Assembly: GCF_014653575.1 (NCBI RefSeq)
Contig: NZ_BNAQ01000001.1
Coordinates: 1,240,001 to 1,304,000, forward strand
Origin: Sphingomonas glacialis
GTDB taxonomy: Bacteria; Pseudomonadota; Alphaproteobacteria; Sphingomonadales; Sphingomonadaceae
Reading direction: 5' to 3'
Length of the DNA stretch: 64,000 nt
The notes under the pieces are model-generated. The model was not told the origin of the DNA. It worked only from the letters and a program-made list of their open reading frames with translations, and did no database searches. Position 1 is the stretch's first letter. Every line of letters starts with the position of its first letter. This document shows, piece by piece, positions 1 to 9,663 of this stretch. The translations under genes were made by a program, and so were the position numbers.

Positions 1-444
1 CAGTTCACCAAGGATTGCCACGCACTCGGCATCGTCATCCACGGCACCTTCATCCTGGGGCTCCCGGGCGAGACCGAAGAGACGATCGAGGAGACGATCA
101 ACTACGCCAAGGAGATCGATCCGCACACGATCCAGGTGTCGCTGGCGGCGCCCTATCCGGGGACGTTCCTGTACAAGCAGGCGGTCGAGAACAATTGGTT
201 CGACGGTGGCGATCACCTGCTGACCGACGGCGGTACGCAGATCGCACAGCTGTCCTACCCGCATCTCCCCTCGGCGCTGATCTTCGACAAGGTCGAGGAG
301 TTCTACAAGCGCTTCTACTTCCGCCCGTCGAAGATCTGGGACATCGTCCGCGAGATGCTGACCGACTGGCAGATGATGAAGCGCCGCCTGCGCGAGGGCG
401 TCGAATTCTTCGACTTCCTGCGTCGCCGCAAAGAGCCTGCCTGA
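1..444 (+). CDS. hpnJ: Hopanoid biosynthesis radical SAM protein HpnJ, C-terminal part (5' end outside window)
   Basis: The frame is open from the first base and ends in TGA at 442-444, giving about 147 C-terminal residues. It contains ILGLPGETEETIEE, the conserved segment after the radical SAM core of B12-binding-type enzymes, and APYPGTFLY. HpnJ is the radical SAM enzyme needed to form the cyclitol ether head group of bacteriohopanetetrol; HpnI and HpnK act on the same side chain. The CxxxCxxC cluster motif and cobalamin domain would lie upstream of the window. Assignment to HpnJ rests on the sequence and on hpnK following directly. Confidence 0.85.
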   Translation, partial: QFTKDCHALGIVIHGTFILGLPGETEETIEETINYAKEIDPHTIQVSLAAPYPGTFLYKQAVENNWFDGGDHLLTDGGTQIAQLSYPHLPSALIFDKVEEFYKRFYFRPSKIWDIVREMLTDWQMMKRRLREGVEFFDFLRRRKEPA

Positions 445-453
445 GCCGAACTG

Positions 454-654
454 ATGACGACGACGCTTGCCGGAATGACGGTCAATGAGCGGCTCGCCGC
501 GACGGGCCGGGTCGAGCTGTGGGAAGACGCGGTGCGCGCGCGCGATCGTACCGCGATGATCGCGCTGCTGCGCCGGATCGCGGTGCCCAACCCGCAGAAG
601 GTCGCCGACGCCGTGCTCGCCGATCCGGTGTTCTACGGTTTCGCGCCGGCGTGA
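454..654 (+). CDS. Small hypothetical protein between hpnJ and hpnK (66 aa)
   Basis: A 66-residue, mostly helical protein with no signal peptide or membrane segment. It starts 9 nt after the hpnJ stop, and its own stop overlaps the GTG start of hpnK (GTGA at 651-654), so it looks co-transcribed and translationally coupled to hpnK. A second in-frame ATG at 475 (MTVNERL) could be the true start; neither has a strong Shine-Dalgarno. I do not recognise a family. Its position suggests a link to hopanoid side-chain processing, which is inference only. Confidence 0.6.
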   Translation: MTTTLAGMTVNERLAATGRVELWEDAVRARDRTAMIALLRRIAVPNPQKVADAVLADPVFYGFAPA

Positions 655-1475
655 AGACCGCCATCATCACCGCCGACGATTTCGGCGTGTCGATCGAGGT
701 CAACGCCGCCGTCGAGCAGGCGCATCGCGAGGGCGTGCTGACCGTCACCAGCCTGATGGTGACGGGCGTAGGCGCGGCGGATGCCGTCGAGCGCGCGCGG
801 CGGACACCGACGCTCGGGGTCGGGCTGCACGTCGCGCTTGCCGAGACGCCGCCCGCGCTGCCGCCGGCGCAGATCCCCGATCTGGTCGATGCGCACGGCA
901 AGTTCCGCATCGAGTCGCTCCCCGTCGCGTTGAAACTGGTCGGCTTGAAATCGGTCCGCCGCCAGCTCGAGGCCGAGATCGAAGCGCAATTCGCTTTGTT
1001 CGAAGCGACCGGCCTCCCGCTCGATCACGTCAACACGCACAAGCACATGCACATGCACCCGGTGATCGCCGGCGTGCTGCTCGACGTCGGCTTGCGCCAC
1101 GGCATGACGGCGATGCGCGCGCCGATCGAGGATCGCACGACACTGGCCAAGTTCGAGCCCGTCAGCGGCATCGACATCGCCCGGCCCTTCGCCAAGCTCG
1201 TCCAGGTCGCGGCGCGCAAGCGTGGGGTCAAGGTGCCCGACCGCGTCTTCGGCCTCGCCTGGTCGGGCGCGATGCATGCCGAGCGGCTGCGCGGCGTGCT
1301 CGCGCATCTGCCCGAGGGCGTCAGCGAGATCTATCTGCACCCCGCCACCGGCCCCTATCCGCTTTCGGCGCCGGGCTATCAGTACGAAGCCGAATTCGCC
1401 GCCTTGCTCGATTCCAGCGCGCGCGCGATCGTCGCCGAGCGTGGTATAACCCTGGCGCGTTTCGCCGATCTGTAA
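651..1475 (+). CDS. hpnK: Hopanoid biosynthesis deacetylase HpnK (ChbG/YdjC family)
   Basis: 274 residues from a GTG start that overlaps the upstream stop; the frame is open further 5', but homology begins at MKTAIITADDFG. ChbG/HpnK family hallmarks are visible: the metal-binding DD of TADDFG at residues 8-11, GLHVAL, and the His-rich HVNTHKHMHMHP near residue 125. HpnK removes the acetyl group from N-acetylglucosaminyl-bacteriohopanetetrol before HpnJ converts the sugar to the cyclitol ether. The coupled start and the hpnJ neighbour support the hopanoid role over chitooligosaccharide deacetylation. Confidence 0.88.
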   Translation: MKTAIITADDFGVSIEVNAAVEQAHREGVLTVTSLMVTGVGAADAVERARRTPTLGVGLHVALAETPPALPPAQIPDLVDAHGKFRIESLPVALKLVGLKSVRRQLEAEIEAQFALFEATGLPLDHVNTHKHMHMHPVIAGVLLDVGLRHGMTAMRAPIEDRTTLAKFEPVSGIDIARPFAKLVQVAARKRGVKVPDRVFGLAWSGAMHAERLRGVLAHLPEGVSEIYLHPATGPYPLSAPGYQYEAEFAALLDSSARAIVAERGITLARFADL

Positions 1476-1489
1476 CCGGGAGAGACCCG

Positions 1490-2392
1490 ATGAACTTCAT
1501 CCCCAAATCCATGGCCCCCGCCGGCCCCGCCCCCGGCACGCGCGTTCCGCTCGGCAGCGATGCGCACAAGACCTTGTTCTGCCGCACGATGCTCGACACG
1601 CACGATCCGTATCGCCCCGCGCTGATCGATTGGCCGGTGATCGACGAGGAAACGCGCCAGCGCATCGTGTCGCTGCCGATCTGGGACATCGCGGTGGCGA
1701 CCGAGGGTCGCGCGGGCATGAACGTCAAGACGTATGGCGAGCAGATCGCCGATCCGCTGCTCCGCGATGCGATCGACATGAATGCGTATGAGGAGAGCCG
1801 CCACAAGATCGTGCTCGCCGACATGGTCACCTTCTACGGCATCGAGCTCCAGCCCGAGGAAGAGTATAAGCGCCCGCGCGACCCCGAATTCGCCTTCATG
1901 CGGACGGGCTTTTCCGAATGCATCGACAGCTTTTTCGGCTTCGGGCTGTTCAAGATCGCCAAGGATACCGGCTTCTTCCCCGAGGAGCTGGTCGAGACGT
2001 TCGAGCCGGTGATGCGCGAGGAAGGACGGCATATCCTGTTCTTCGTCAACTGGGTCGCGTGGCACCGCCGCACCATGCCGCTGTGGCGCCGCCCGTGGTT
2101 CGAGCTCAAGGTGTGGGCGGTGTGGATCGCGCTCATCTGGGAACGGATCGACATGGCCAAGGGCATGGGCGAGGACAATACCAAGGCGCAGGAGAACAAT
2201 TTCACGCTCAACGGTTCGAAGGAGCTTGGCGTCGAGATCGAATTCCCCGAGCTCGCAGCGATCTGTCTCGCCGAGAACGACCGGCGGCTGTCGGTCTATG
2301 ACGAGCGGCTGATCCGGCCGAAGTTTGTCCCTGGCGCGATCCGGCTGGTGTTGCGCTTTATGGGAAAGAAGAAAGCTGCCACAGCGGCTTAA
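1490..2392 (+). CDS. Ferritin-like diiron-type protein in the hopanoid cluster
   Basis: 300 residues with a good ribosome site (GGGAGAG) before ATG. Two ExxRH motifs (EESRH near residue 100, EEGRH near 180) and further carboxylates in SECIDSFFG are arranged as expected for a helical-bundle diiron site. A basic, hydrophobic stretch follows the second motif (WRRPWFELKVWAVWIALIW), suggesting membrane association. It lies 14 nt behind hpnK and is probably in the same operon. The substrate is unknown; an oxidation of a hopanoid or other lipid is possible but not shown. It resembles no characterised Hpn protein that I can name. Confidence 0.7.
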   Translation: MNFIPKSMAPAGPAPGTRVPLGSDAHKTLFCRTMLDTHDPYRPALIDWPVIDEETRQRIVSLPIWDIAVATEGRAGMNVKTYGEQIADPLLRDAIDMNAYEESRHKIVLADMVTFYGIELQPEEEYKRPRDPEFAFMRTGFSECIDSFFGFGLFKIAKDTGFFPEELVETFEPVMREEGRHILFFVNWVAWHRRTMPLWRRPWFELKVWAVWIALIWERIDMAKGMGEDNTKAQENNFTLNGSKELGVEIEFPELAAICLAENDRRLSVYDERLIRPKFVPGAIRLVLRFMGKKKAATAA

Positions 2393-2425
2393 CTCTTTCG
2401 GAGATGGCGATACGTGGCTGGGGGT

Positions 2426-2568
2426 GAAGGGTTCGCGCAGCGGCGCAGAGGCGCAGAGATAGTGCGGAAGCCGCGCGCGAAGCGTTTCCATTCCGCTCGG
2501 AAGAAGCAAGCGCGCTGCGCCACGAGCGCACCCCCTCCGCGTCTCCGCGTCTCCGCGCGAATCCTTCC
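2426..2568. repeat. Imperfect long inverted repeat (first part of the 2393-2748 intergenic gap)
   Basis: The 356-nt gap between the ferritin-like gene and hpnL contains no convincing gene. Its first half is an inverted repeat: the left arm 2426-2458 (GAAGGGTTCGCGCAG then GGCGCAGAGGCGCAGAG) matches, imperfectly, the reverse complement of 2535-2568 (CTCCGCGTCTCCGCG then CGAATCCTTCC). The arms are separated by about 75 nt and can form a large hairpin. ORFs that run through this region are composed of repeat sequence. Confidence 0.7.
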
Positions 2569-2581
2569 CCGGCCAGACTAT

Positions 2582-2717
2582 GCGGGCCCCATAGGGGCCC
2601 GCGATCCCGCCGCCCCAAACCCGTCACCCCGGCCCCGTGCCGGGGTCCACCGTGCCGCGCTCGCTCGGCCCGCAGGCCGCGCATCCCGGTGGACCCCGGG
2701 ACAAGCCCGGGGTGACG
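2582..2717. repeat. Palindromic repeat block: 9-bp hairpin plus CGTCACCCCGG repeat, copy 1
   Basis: 2582-2602 is a perfect 9-bp stem (GCGGGCCCC/GGGGCCCGC) with a 3-nt loop. 2622-2717 is a palindromic unit starting CGTCACCCCGG and ending GGGGTGACG, with inner arms GGGGTCCACCG and CGGTGGACCCC. The same unit recurs at 43042-43137 and, shortened, at 47849-47897, so it is a dispersed intergenic repeat family. It sits just upstream of hpnL and may form a transcript hairpin. Confidence 0.8.
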
Positions 2718-2748
2718 AAGGTAGCCCAGCTCAAGTATCGGGCACACG

Positions 2749-3723
2749 ATGAGCCGCTCCGCCCGTATCGGGCTCCTCCTCGCAACGATCGTCGGCCTCG
2801 CCGTTGCCGCCGGGACCGTCGGCACCGTCGGGATCGGGCAAGTGCTCGCCGCGATGGCGTCGATCGGCTGGATCGGCATGGCGACGTTCGTGCTCTGGTC
2901 GGCGGGCGTGCTCGGCCTGCTCGGCATGGCGTGGCTCGCGGTCGCGACCGACCAGCCGAGCGAGCGGCTGTGGCTGTTCGTCTGGGCGCGCACCACGCGC
3001 GAGGCGGCGACCGACATCCTCCCCTTCTCGCAGCTCGGCGGCCTCGTCGTTGGCGCGCGGACGCTGGCTGCGTTCGGAGTGCCGCAGCCGGTCATCTACG
3101 CCTCGATGATCGCCGACATGACGACCGAGATGGCGGCACAACTGATCTTTACCCTGGGCGGCGTCGCCGTATTGCTGATGGTGCTGTCGCATGCGCCGGT
3201 GCAGCAGGGTCTTGTCCCGCTCGCGCTCGGCGGGGTGGCGGCGATGATCGCGCTGATGCTGCTGTTCGTGTTCGCGCAGAAACCGGTGCTGAAACTCGCC
3301 GGCTCGCTCGGTGCACGGATGCTGCCCGGATCGGTCGCGGCGATGGCGGCGGTGCGCGACCAGCTCGACGCGATCTATCGCGAGCCCAAGCGCGTCCTTC
3401 TCGCCTTCGCCTTCAACCTCGCGGCGTGGCTGGCGAGCGCCACCGGGGCGTGGATCGCGCTGCAGTTCATGGGCTCGCACGTCCCGCTCTGGGCGGTGCT
3501 GATGATCGAAGCGCTGATCTTCACGCTGCGCAGCGTCGCCTTTGCGATCCCCGGCGCGATCGGCGTGCAGGAGGCGGCCTATGTGCTGATCGGCCCGCTT
3601 GTCGGCCTGCCGCCCGCGACCGCGCTCGCGCTGTCGCTGCTCAAGCGCGCGCGCGACGTGATCATCGCGGTGCCGGCGCTGCTCGCCTGGCAGGTCGGCG
3701 AGGCGCGGCGCGTCGTCTCGTGA
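2749..3723 (+). CDS. hpnL: HpnL-like integral membrane protein (lysylphosphatidylglycerol synthetase TM domain family)
   Basis: 324 residues with about eight hydrophobic segments spread over the whole length, beginning at residue 7 (IGLLLATIVGLAVAAG). The region PFSQLGGLVVGARTLAAFGV and the C-terminal IPGAIGVQEAAYVLIGPLVGLPP are typical of the LPG-synthase transmembrane domain family to which HpnL belongs. HpnL is linked to hopanoid clusters; its activity is not established, though lipid flipping or transfer fits the fold. It is separated from the other hpn genes by the repeat block. The start ATG has only a weak ribosome site. Confidence 0.8.
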   Translation: MSRSARIGLLLATIVGLAVAAGTVGTVGIGQVLAAMASIGWIGMATFVLWSAGVLGLLGMAWLAVATDQPSERLWLFVWARTTREAATDILPFSQLGGLVVGARTLAAFGVPQPVIYASMIADMTTEMAAQLIFTLGGVAVLLMVLSHAPVQQGLVPLALGGVAAMIALMLLFVFAQKPVLKLAGSLGARMLPGSVAAMAAVRDQLDAIYREPKRVLLAFAFNLAAWLASATGAWIALQFMGSHVPLWAVLMIEALIFTLRSVAFAIPGAIGVQEAAYVLIGPLVGLPPATALALSLLKRARDVIIAVPALLAWQVGEARRVVS

Positions 3724-3784
3724 ATTGCCCGCCTTGGCGCGCCGCCGTATAGCCAGGGCGATCCTCCGGCCAAGGCGACCCTCG

Positions 3785-4315
3785 ATGCGTTCCCTGTTCC
3801 TGCTGCTCGCCCCCATCCTCGCCCCGGTCCTCGTCGCCGCGCAGGCGGCGCCGATGGAGCACGCGCCCGAGACCTGCCCGACCCCCGCCGCGCCGCTCCC
3901 CGCCGATCTCGCGGCTTGGAAGACCGGCCCGAGCCTCGCCGCCGCGACCGACCGCAATACGCTCGCCCGCACGCGGCTGACGGTCGGCCGTCGCACCGAG
4001 TTGATGCTCGCGCCGAAGGATTCGGTCCGCTACCCGTTCACGCCGTCCAAGCCCGGCGAGCCGGCCAGCCTCGGCGGCATGGCGAGTTTTTCGATCGCGC
4101 GGACCGGCACCTACCGCGTGATCCTCGGCACTCCGGCATGGATCGACGTGGTCAAGGGCCGCAAGGCGCAGACCTCGACCGCCCACGCACACGGCGTGGC
4201 GTGCAGCGGCATCGCCAAGATGGTCGACTTCAAACTCGCGCCCGGTCGCTACGTGCTCCAGATCGCCGGCAGCAAGGCCGCCGCCGCGCCAGTGCTGATC
4301 ATCCGTCGTCCCTGA
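3785..4315 (+). CDS. Secreted/periplasmic protein of unknown function
   Basis: 176 residues from ATG 3785, chosen because it opens a signal peptide (MRSLFLLLAPILAPVLVAAQA); the frame is open upstream but those residues are Arg-rich non-coding sequence. The mature part has a beta-sandwich-like pattern with GTYRVILG, WIDVVKGRKAQTSTAHAHG, a single Cys (ACSGIAKMVDF) and a closing GRYVLQIAGS. Proteins of this type occur in sphingomonads; the function is unknown. It follows hpnL by 61 nt and overlaps the end of the convergent HTH gene by 17 nt. Confidence 0.7.
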   Translation: MRSLFLLLAPILAPVLVAAQAAPMEHAPETCPTPAAPLPADLAAWKTGPSLAAATDRNTLARTRLTVGRRTELMLAPKDSVRYPFTPSKPGEPASLGGMASFSIARTGTYRVILGTPAWIDVVKGRKAQTSTAHAHGVACSGIAKMVDFKLAPGRYVLQIAGSKAAAAPVLIIRRP

Positions 4316-4685
4316 CCGGCGGTAGCGGCGCCGCGCGCAGCAAAGCGTCGAGCTCGGCCATAGCGCCGCTCCCCGCCGATTCGGCCAGCGCCGCCTCCAA
4401 CGTGCGGTAAGCGGCGAGCACCGCTACGCCCGTCGGCGTGAGCGAAGCGCCCCGCCCCGCCCCGCCGCCGGCGACGGTCTCGACCAGCCGCTCGACGAAA
4501 CACCGGTTCATGCTGTCGACGAGCAGCCAACTGCGCCGATAGCTCATCCCCATCGCGCGCCCCGCGCCCGAGATCGACCCCTCGCGCGCGATCGCGTCGA
4601 GCAGATCGGCCTTGCCCGGCCCCATCGCGAGCTCGTCGCCGCAATAGAGCTGCGCCTTGATCTTGAGGCGGCCGATCCGGCTCAT
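4299..4685 (-). CDS. ModE-type winged-helix transcriptional regulator without molybdate-binding domain
   Basis: 128 residues. The N-terminal LysR/ModE-like helix-turn-helix is clear: LLDAIAREGSISGAGRAMGMSYRRSWLLVDSMN at residues 28-60, followed by the wing (GGGAGRGASLTPTG) and a dimerisation helix. Classical ModE carries two C-terminal TOBE domains that bind molybdate; here the protein ends after the DNA-binding domain. Such short ModE-like proteins usually regulate molybdenum or redox genes, but no mod genes lie nearby. It is divergent from nadE with a 115-nt shared promoter region. Confidence 0.82.
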   Translation of the reverse strand: MSRIGRLKIKAQLYCGDELAMGPGKADLLDAIAREGSISGAGRAMGMSYRRSWLLVDSMNRCFVERLVETVAGGGAGRGASLTPTGVAVLAAYRTLEAALAESAGSGAMAELDALLRAAPLPPVRDDG

Positions 4686-4800
4686 CGCGCCAGTCCGACG
4701 CGCGCGCGTACGCGGATCTGCATTGTCGAACCTCCTGGTGATGGCCAACCGACCGTGCAGGGTGTCGCTTTCAAAAGCAAAGCCCGTTAAGCGCTTGTGG

Positions 4801-6852
<2,052 letters not shown>

Positions 6853-6864
6853 CGGCGTCGGCGC

Positions 6865-7305
6865 TCAGCCCCAGCGTGTCTTGAGATGCGGCGAGGCGAC
6901 GAGGCTCGCCGGACGCGGGATCGACGGTGGTGGATCAAACGCCCCGTCCGCCAGATACTTGATCGCGTTGACGACACCGGCATGCGAAAACGGCTTGGCG
7001 ATCACACCGTGCGCGCCCGAGAAATCCGCCGGGATCTTCGAAACGTTCGCGGTCACGAAGATGATCAGCGTATCCGGCCAATGCTGGCGGATATAGCTGC
7101 ACACCTCGAAGCCGGTCGAATTGTGCGCCAGATGGAGATCGACGAATGCGAGCTGCGGATTGAGATCGTCGGGCAGCGCCTGAACGTCCTGCAGGCTGGC
7201 GGCCTCGGCGAGGACGCGATGCCCGCTATCCTCGATCATCGCCTCGATATCCATCGCCAGGAGCATCTCGTCCTCGACGACCAGCACGTCCATGGTCCGC
7301 GTCAT
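6865..7305 (-). CDS. Single-domain response regulator partner of the LOV kinase
   Basis: 146 residues forming one receiver domain: acidic pair in VVEDE near residue 10, phospho-acceptor Asp in LAFVDLHL, conserved Thr in IFVTAN, and Lys in VIAKPF. There is no output domain, only a short Pro-rich tail. It starts inside the kinase stop (ATGA, 7302-7305), so the two are coupled. In Caulobacter the pair LovK-LovR has the same composition and feeds into the general stress response. That parallel is inference; it could equally be a phosphate sink for the kinase. Confidence 0.85.
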   Translation of the reverse strand: MTRTMDVLVVEDEMLLAMDIEAMIEDSGHRVLAEAASLQDVQALPDDLNPQLAFVDLHLAHNSTGFEVCSYIRQHWPDTLIIFVTANVSKIPADFSGAHGVIAKPFSHAGVVNAIKYLADGAFDPPPSIPRPASLVASPHLKTRWG

Positions 7306-8408
7306 GATCGCATCTCGGTCTTGGGGAAGGTGATCGTCACGCACGTGCCGGGCTTGGCGTCGCGCCACGTCGCCTCGGCATTTGCCTGCCGCGCGAGACG
7401 CGTGATCAGCGACGTGCCGATGCTCCGGCTCCGCTGGCTCGAGGGCATGCCAGGACCGTCGTCACAGATCTTGATGATCCCGTGATCCTCCTCGCCCTCG
7501 ACCAGCAGGCTCAAACTCCCCGACCGGCCATCGGCGAACGCATGCTTGACGGCGTTGGTGAGGATCTCGTTGAGGATCAGGCCGAGCGCCGAGGCGTTCG
7601 CCGCATCGACGAACAGCGGTTGCGCCTTGATATCCAGATCGATGTCGCCCCGGCCGCTCGACCCGACCACGTCGGAAATCAGATTTTCCGCAAAGCTGCC
7701 GATATCGAACCGCGCGATATCCGACGATTGATAGAGCTGGCGATGCACCACCGCCAACGCATCGACGCGCTCGAGCATCGAATCGAGCTTGGCTGCGATC
7801 GACGGATCGTCGATCGTGCGGACTTGCAGGCGCAGCAGCGAGCCGATCATCGTCAGATTGTTTTTGACGCGATGATCGACCTCGTGGAGCAACAACGTCT
7901 TTGCCTCGAGCGCGGCGCGCAGATCGGCGGTGCGGCGCTCGACTTCGCGCTCGACCAGCAGTTTCTGGTCGTTGATGATATTCTGCGCCTCGACGCGCTC
8001 GGTCACGTCGAACTGCGAGGCGAAGAAGAAGCGCACGACGCCATCGGCATCGCGGACGGGCGACAGATACAGCGCGTTCCAGAAGGTCGTGCCGTCCTTG
8101 CGATAGTTCAGCAAGTCGACGTCGACGGCGTGCCCGTCGCGGACCGCCTCGCGGATTTCCGCGATCTTGGCAGGATCGGTGTCGGGCCCCTGGAGGAATC
8201 GGCAATTGCGACCGATGATTTCTTCGCGATCATAGCCCGTCAGGCGCTGAAACGCGACGTTGCAGAAAACGATCGGATTGTCGGGCTGTGCGGGGTCGGT
8301 GATGACCATCGGCATGCGCGTCGCGCGAACCGCAGCGGCGAACGGATCGCCGCGGCCGTGTTCATACTCGAGCACGTCGGTAAGATGCCAGTCGTCGCGT
8401 TGTCTCAA
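7302..8408 (-). CDS. LOV-domain blue-light sensor histidine kinase (HisKA_2 type)
   Basis: 368 residues from TTG 8408. The LOV/PAS domain (about 30-140) carries GRNCRFLQG with the flavin-adduct Cys69 and FWNALYLSPV; a linker coiled coil follows, then the HisKA_2 box EVDHRVKNNL (phospho-acceptor His179) and an intact ATPase domain with NEILTNAVKHA and CDDGPGMP. It has no membrane segment and is cytoplasmic. The next gene is its response regulator. I prefer TTG over the GTG at 8414 because GGAGGTGATC ends directly before the TTG, with 5 nt between GGAGG and the start. Confidence 0.92.
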   Translation of the reverse strand: MRQRDDWHLTDVLEYEHGRGDPFAAAVRATRMPMVITDPAQPDNPIVFCNVAFQRLTGYDREEIIGRNCRFLQGPDTDPAKIAEIREAVRDGHAVDVDLLNYRKDGTTFWNALYLSPVRDADGVVRFFFASQFDVTERVEAQNIINDQKLLVEREVERRTADLRAALEAKTLLLHEVDHRVKNNLTMIGSLLRLQVRTIDDPSIAAKLDSMLERVDALAVVHRQLYQSSDIARFDIGSFAENLISDVVGSSGRGDIDLDIKAQPLFVDAANASALGLILNEILTNAVKHAFADGRSGSLSLLVEGEEDHGIIKICDDGPGMPSSQRSRSIGTSLITRLARQANAEATWRDAKPGTCVTITFPKTEMRS

Positions 8409-8418
8409 GATCACCTCC
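8409..8418 (-). promoter_or_regulatory. Near-perfect Shine-Dalgarno that decides the LOV kinase start
   Basis: On the minus strand the 10 nt GGAGGTGATC are fully complementary to the 3' end of 16S rRNA. GGAGG lies 5 nt before TTG 8408-8406. The alternative GTG at 8414-8412 is inside this element and would have no usable spacing, so TTG is the more likely start. Confidence 0.65.
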
Positions 8419-8557
8419 GGCGTCTAGCCGGCTGGCTGCGCGCGGAATGTAACGTCAGTTAATAAAAAGCGTTCCTCACCAGCGCACTGGCGCACACGCT
8501 ATCGCGACATGCGGATCACGTCGAACGGGGAGACGCCCCCCCGTTCGCGCCGGACGC

Positions 8558-8890
8558 TTACTTGCGGCTTTTCCGCGCGGCGTAACGCGCGTCGCGTGCC
8601 GCCTTCTTGTCGATCTCGGCCTGGATCGCGGCCTGTTCGGCATCCTTGATCGCCTGCTCGGCGGCGGCGGCTTTGGCGAGCTTGTCGAGCCGGGCCTGTT
8701 CGAGCGCGGCCTTTTTCTCTTCGCGCTTCTTGGCTTCGGCCTCTTCCTTCGCTTCACGCGCGGCGGCGCGGGCAGCGACGACGGCGGGATCGACCGGCGG
8801 CTTGGCCTTCAACTTCTCGAGGGCGCGCTGCTTGGCGTCGGCCGAGAGGGCGGCGCGGTCTTTGAAGGAAGGTTCTTTGTAGGATGCCAT
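8558..8890 (-). CDS. DUF6481 family protein, Lys/Ala-rich
   Basis: 110 residues, highly charged and Ala-rich, predicted almost entirely helical or coiled coil. The ends MASYKEPSFKDRAALSADAKQ and KKAARDARYAARKSRK match DUF6481 proteins of sphingomonads and relatives. No signal or membrane segment. Start ATG 8890 was chosen because upstream in-frame sequence is the tRNA-Ser gene. The function is unknown; the basic C-terminus could bind nucleic acid. Confidence 0.8.
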   Translation of the reverse strand: MASYKEPSFKDRAALSADAKQRALEKLKAKPPVDPAVVAARAAAREAKEEAEAKKREEKKAALEQARLDKLAKAAAAEQAIKDAEQAAIQAEIDKKAARDARYAARKSRK

Positions 8891-8926
8891 GTGGCGGGCT
8901 TTAGCCTTGTCTTGCAGATAAGGAAA

Positions 8927-9017
<91 letters not shown>

Positions 9018-9163
9018 CGAGGTCATATGATGCCGTCTGTGGGGGAGACCCACGAAGCGGCACCGGTCGGTGAGCGGGGGCCACTAACGCAGTCGATCGG
9101 GGAGCGCAAGGCTTTGCCGCAGCATTCTCTTGTGCAGCGCGGAACAGGGCCTAAGTTAGACCC

Positions 9164-9544
9164 ATGCACCGCACCCCGATTACCTCCCCGCCCTTCTCCG
9201 CCGAAATTCCGCTGGCGCCGATCAGCCACGCACGCTTCGCGATCGGCGACGTCGTGCGCCACCGCATGTTCGATTTCCGCGGCGTGGTGTTCGACGTCGA
9301 CCCGGTCTTCGCCAACAGCGACGAATGGTACGACGCGATCCCGGAGAACATCCGCCCGCGCAAGGACCAGCCCTTCTACCATTTGCTCGCCGAGAACATG
9401 GAGTCGAGTTACGTAGCCTATGTCAGCCAGCAGAATCTGGTGCCCGACGATCTCGACGAGCCGGTCGATCATCCGGCGATCTCGGGGCTGTTCGGCGAGT
9501 ATGAGGACGGCAAATATCCGCTGCGGCGCGAACACCGCCACTGA
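9164..9544 (+). CDS. hspQ: Heat shock protein HspQ (hemimethylated-DNA-binding YccV family)
   Basis: 126 residues. The family core runs from HARFAIGDVVRHRMFDFRGVVFDVDPVF to PFYHLLAENMESSYVAYVSQQNLVPDD, with the usual WYDAIP in between. HspQ is a small beta-barrel cytoplasmic protein; in enterobacteria it modulates Lon specificity and DnaA stability. Here it has about 20 extra N-terminal residues compared with E. coli. It is monocistronic, ending in a strong hairpin terminator. Confidence 0.9.
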   Translation: MHRTPITSPPFSAEIPLAPISHARFAIGDVVRHRMFDFRGVVFDVDPVFANSDEWYDAIPENIRPRKDQPFYHLLAENMESSYVAYVSQQNLVPDDLDEPVDHPAISGLFGEYEDGKYPLRREHRH

Positions 9545-9568
9545 TTCGCGCCTGCGCGTGGCGAGGAG

Positions 9569-9605
9569 AAAGGGGCGGTGGATCGTGCGATCCGCCGCCC
9601 CTTTT
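9569..9605. terminator. Terminator between hspQ and the TonB-dependent receptor
   Basis: GGGGCGG-TGGATCG pairs with CGATCC-GCCGCCCC around a short loop, followed by TTTT on the plus strand and preceded by AAA, so it can stop transcription from both converging genes. Confidence 0.85.
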
Positions 9606-9663
9606 CGTTGGTCGTGTCCCAACCCAGGCCCGGGAGCATCGCTGCCCCCGGATCATGCTATCC

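Noticed and set aside
519..650. Longer start for hpnK
   Set aside because: The upstream part overlaps the 66-aa ORF in another frame; family homology begins at GTG 651.
2414..2752. ORF before hpnL
   Set aside because: It is made of palindromic repeat sequence and has no protein-like features.
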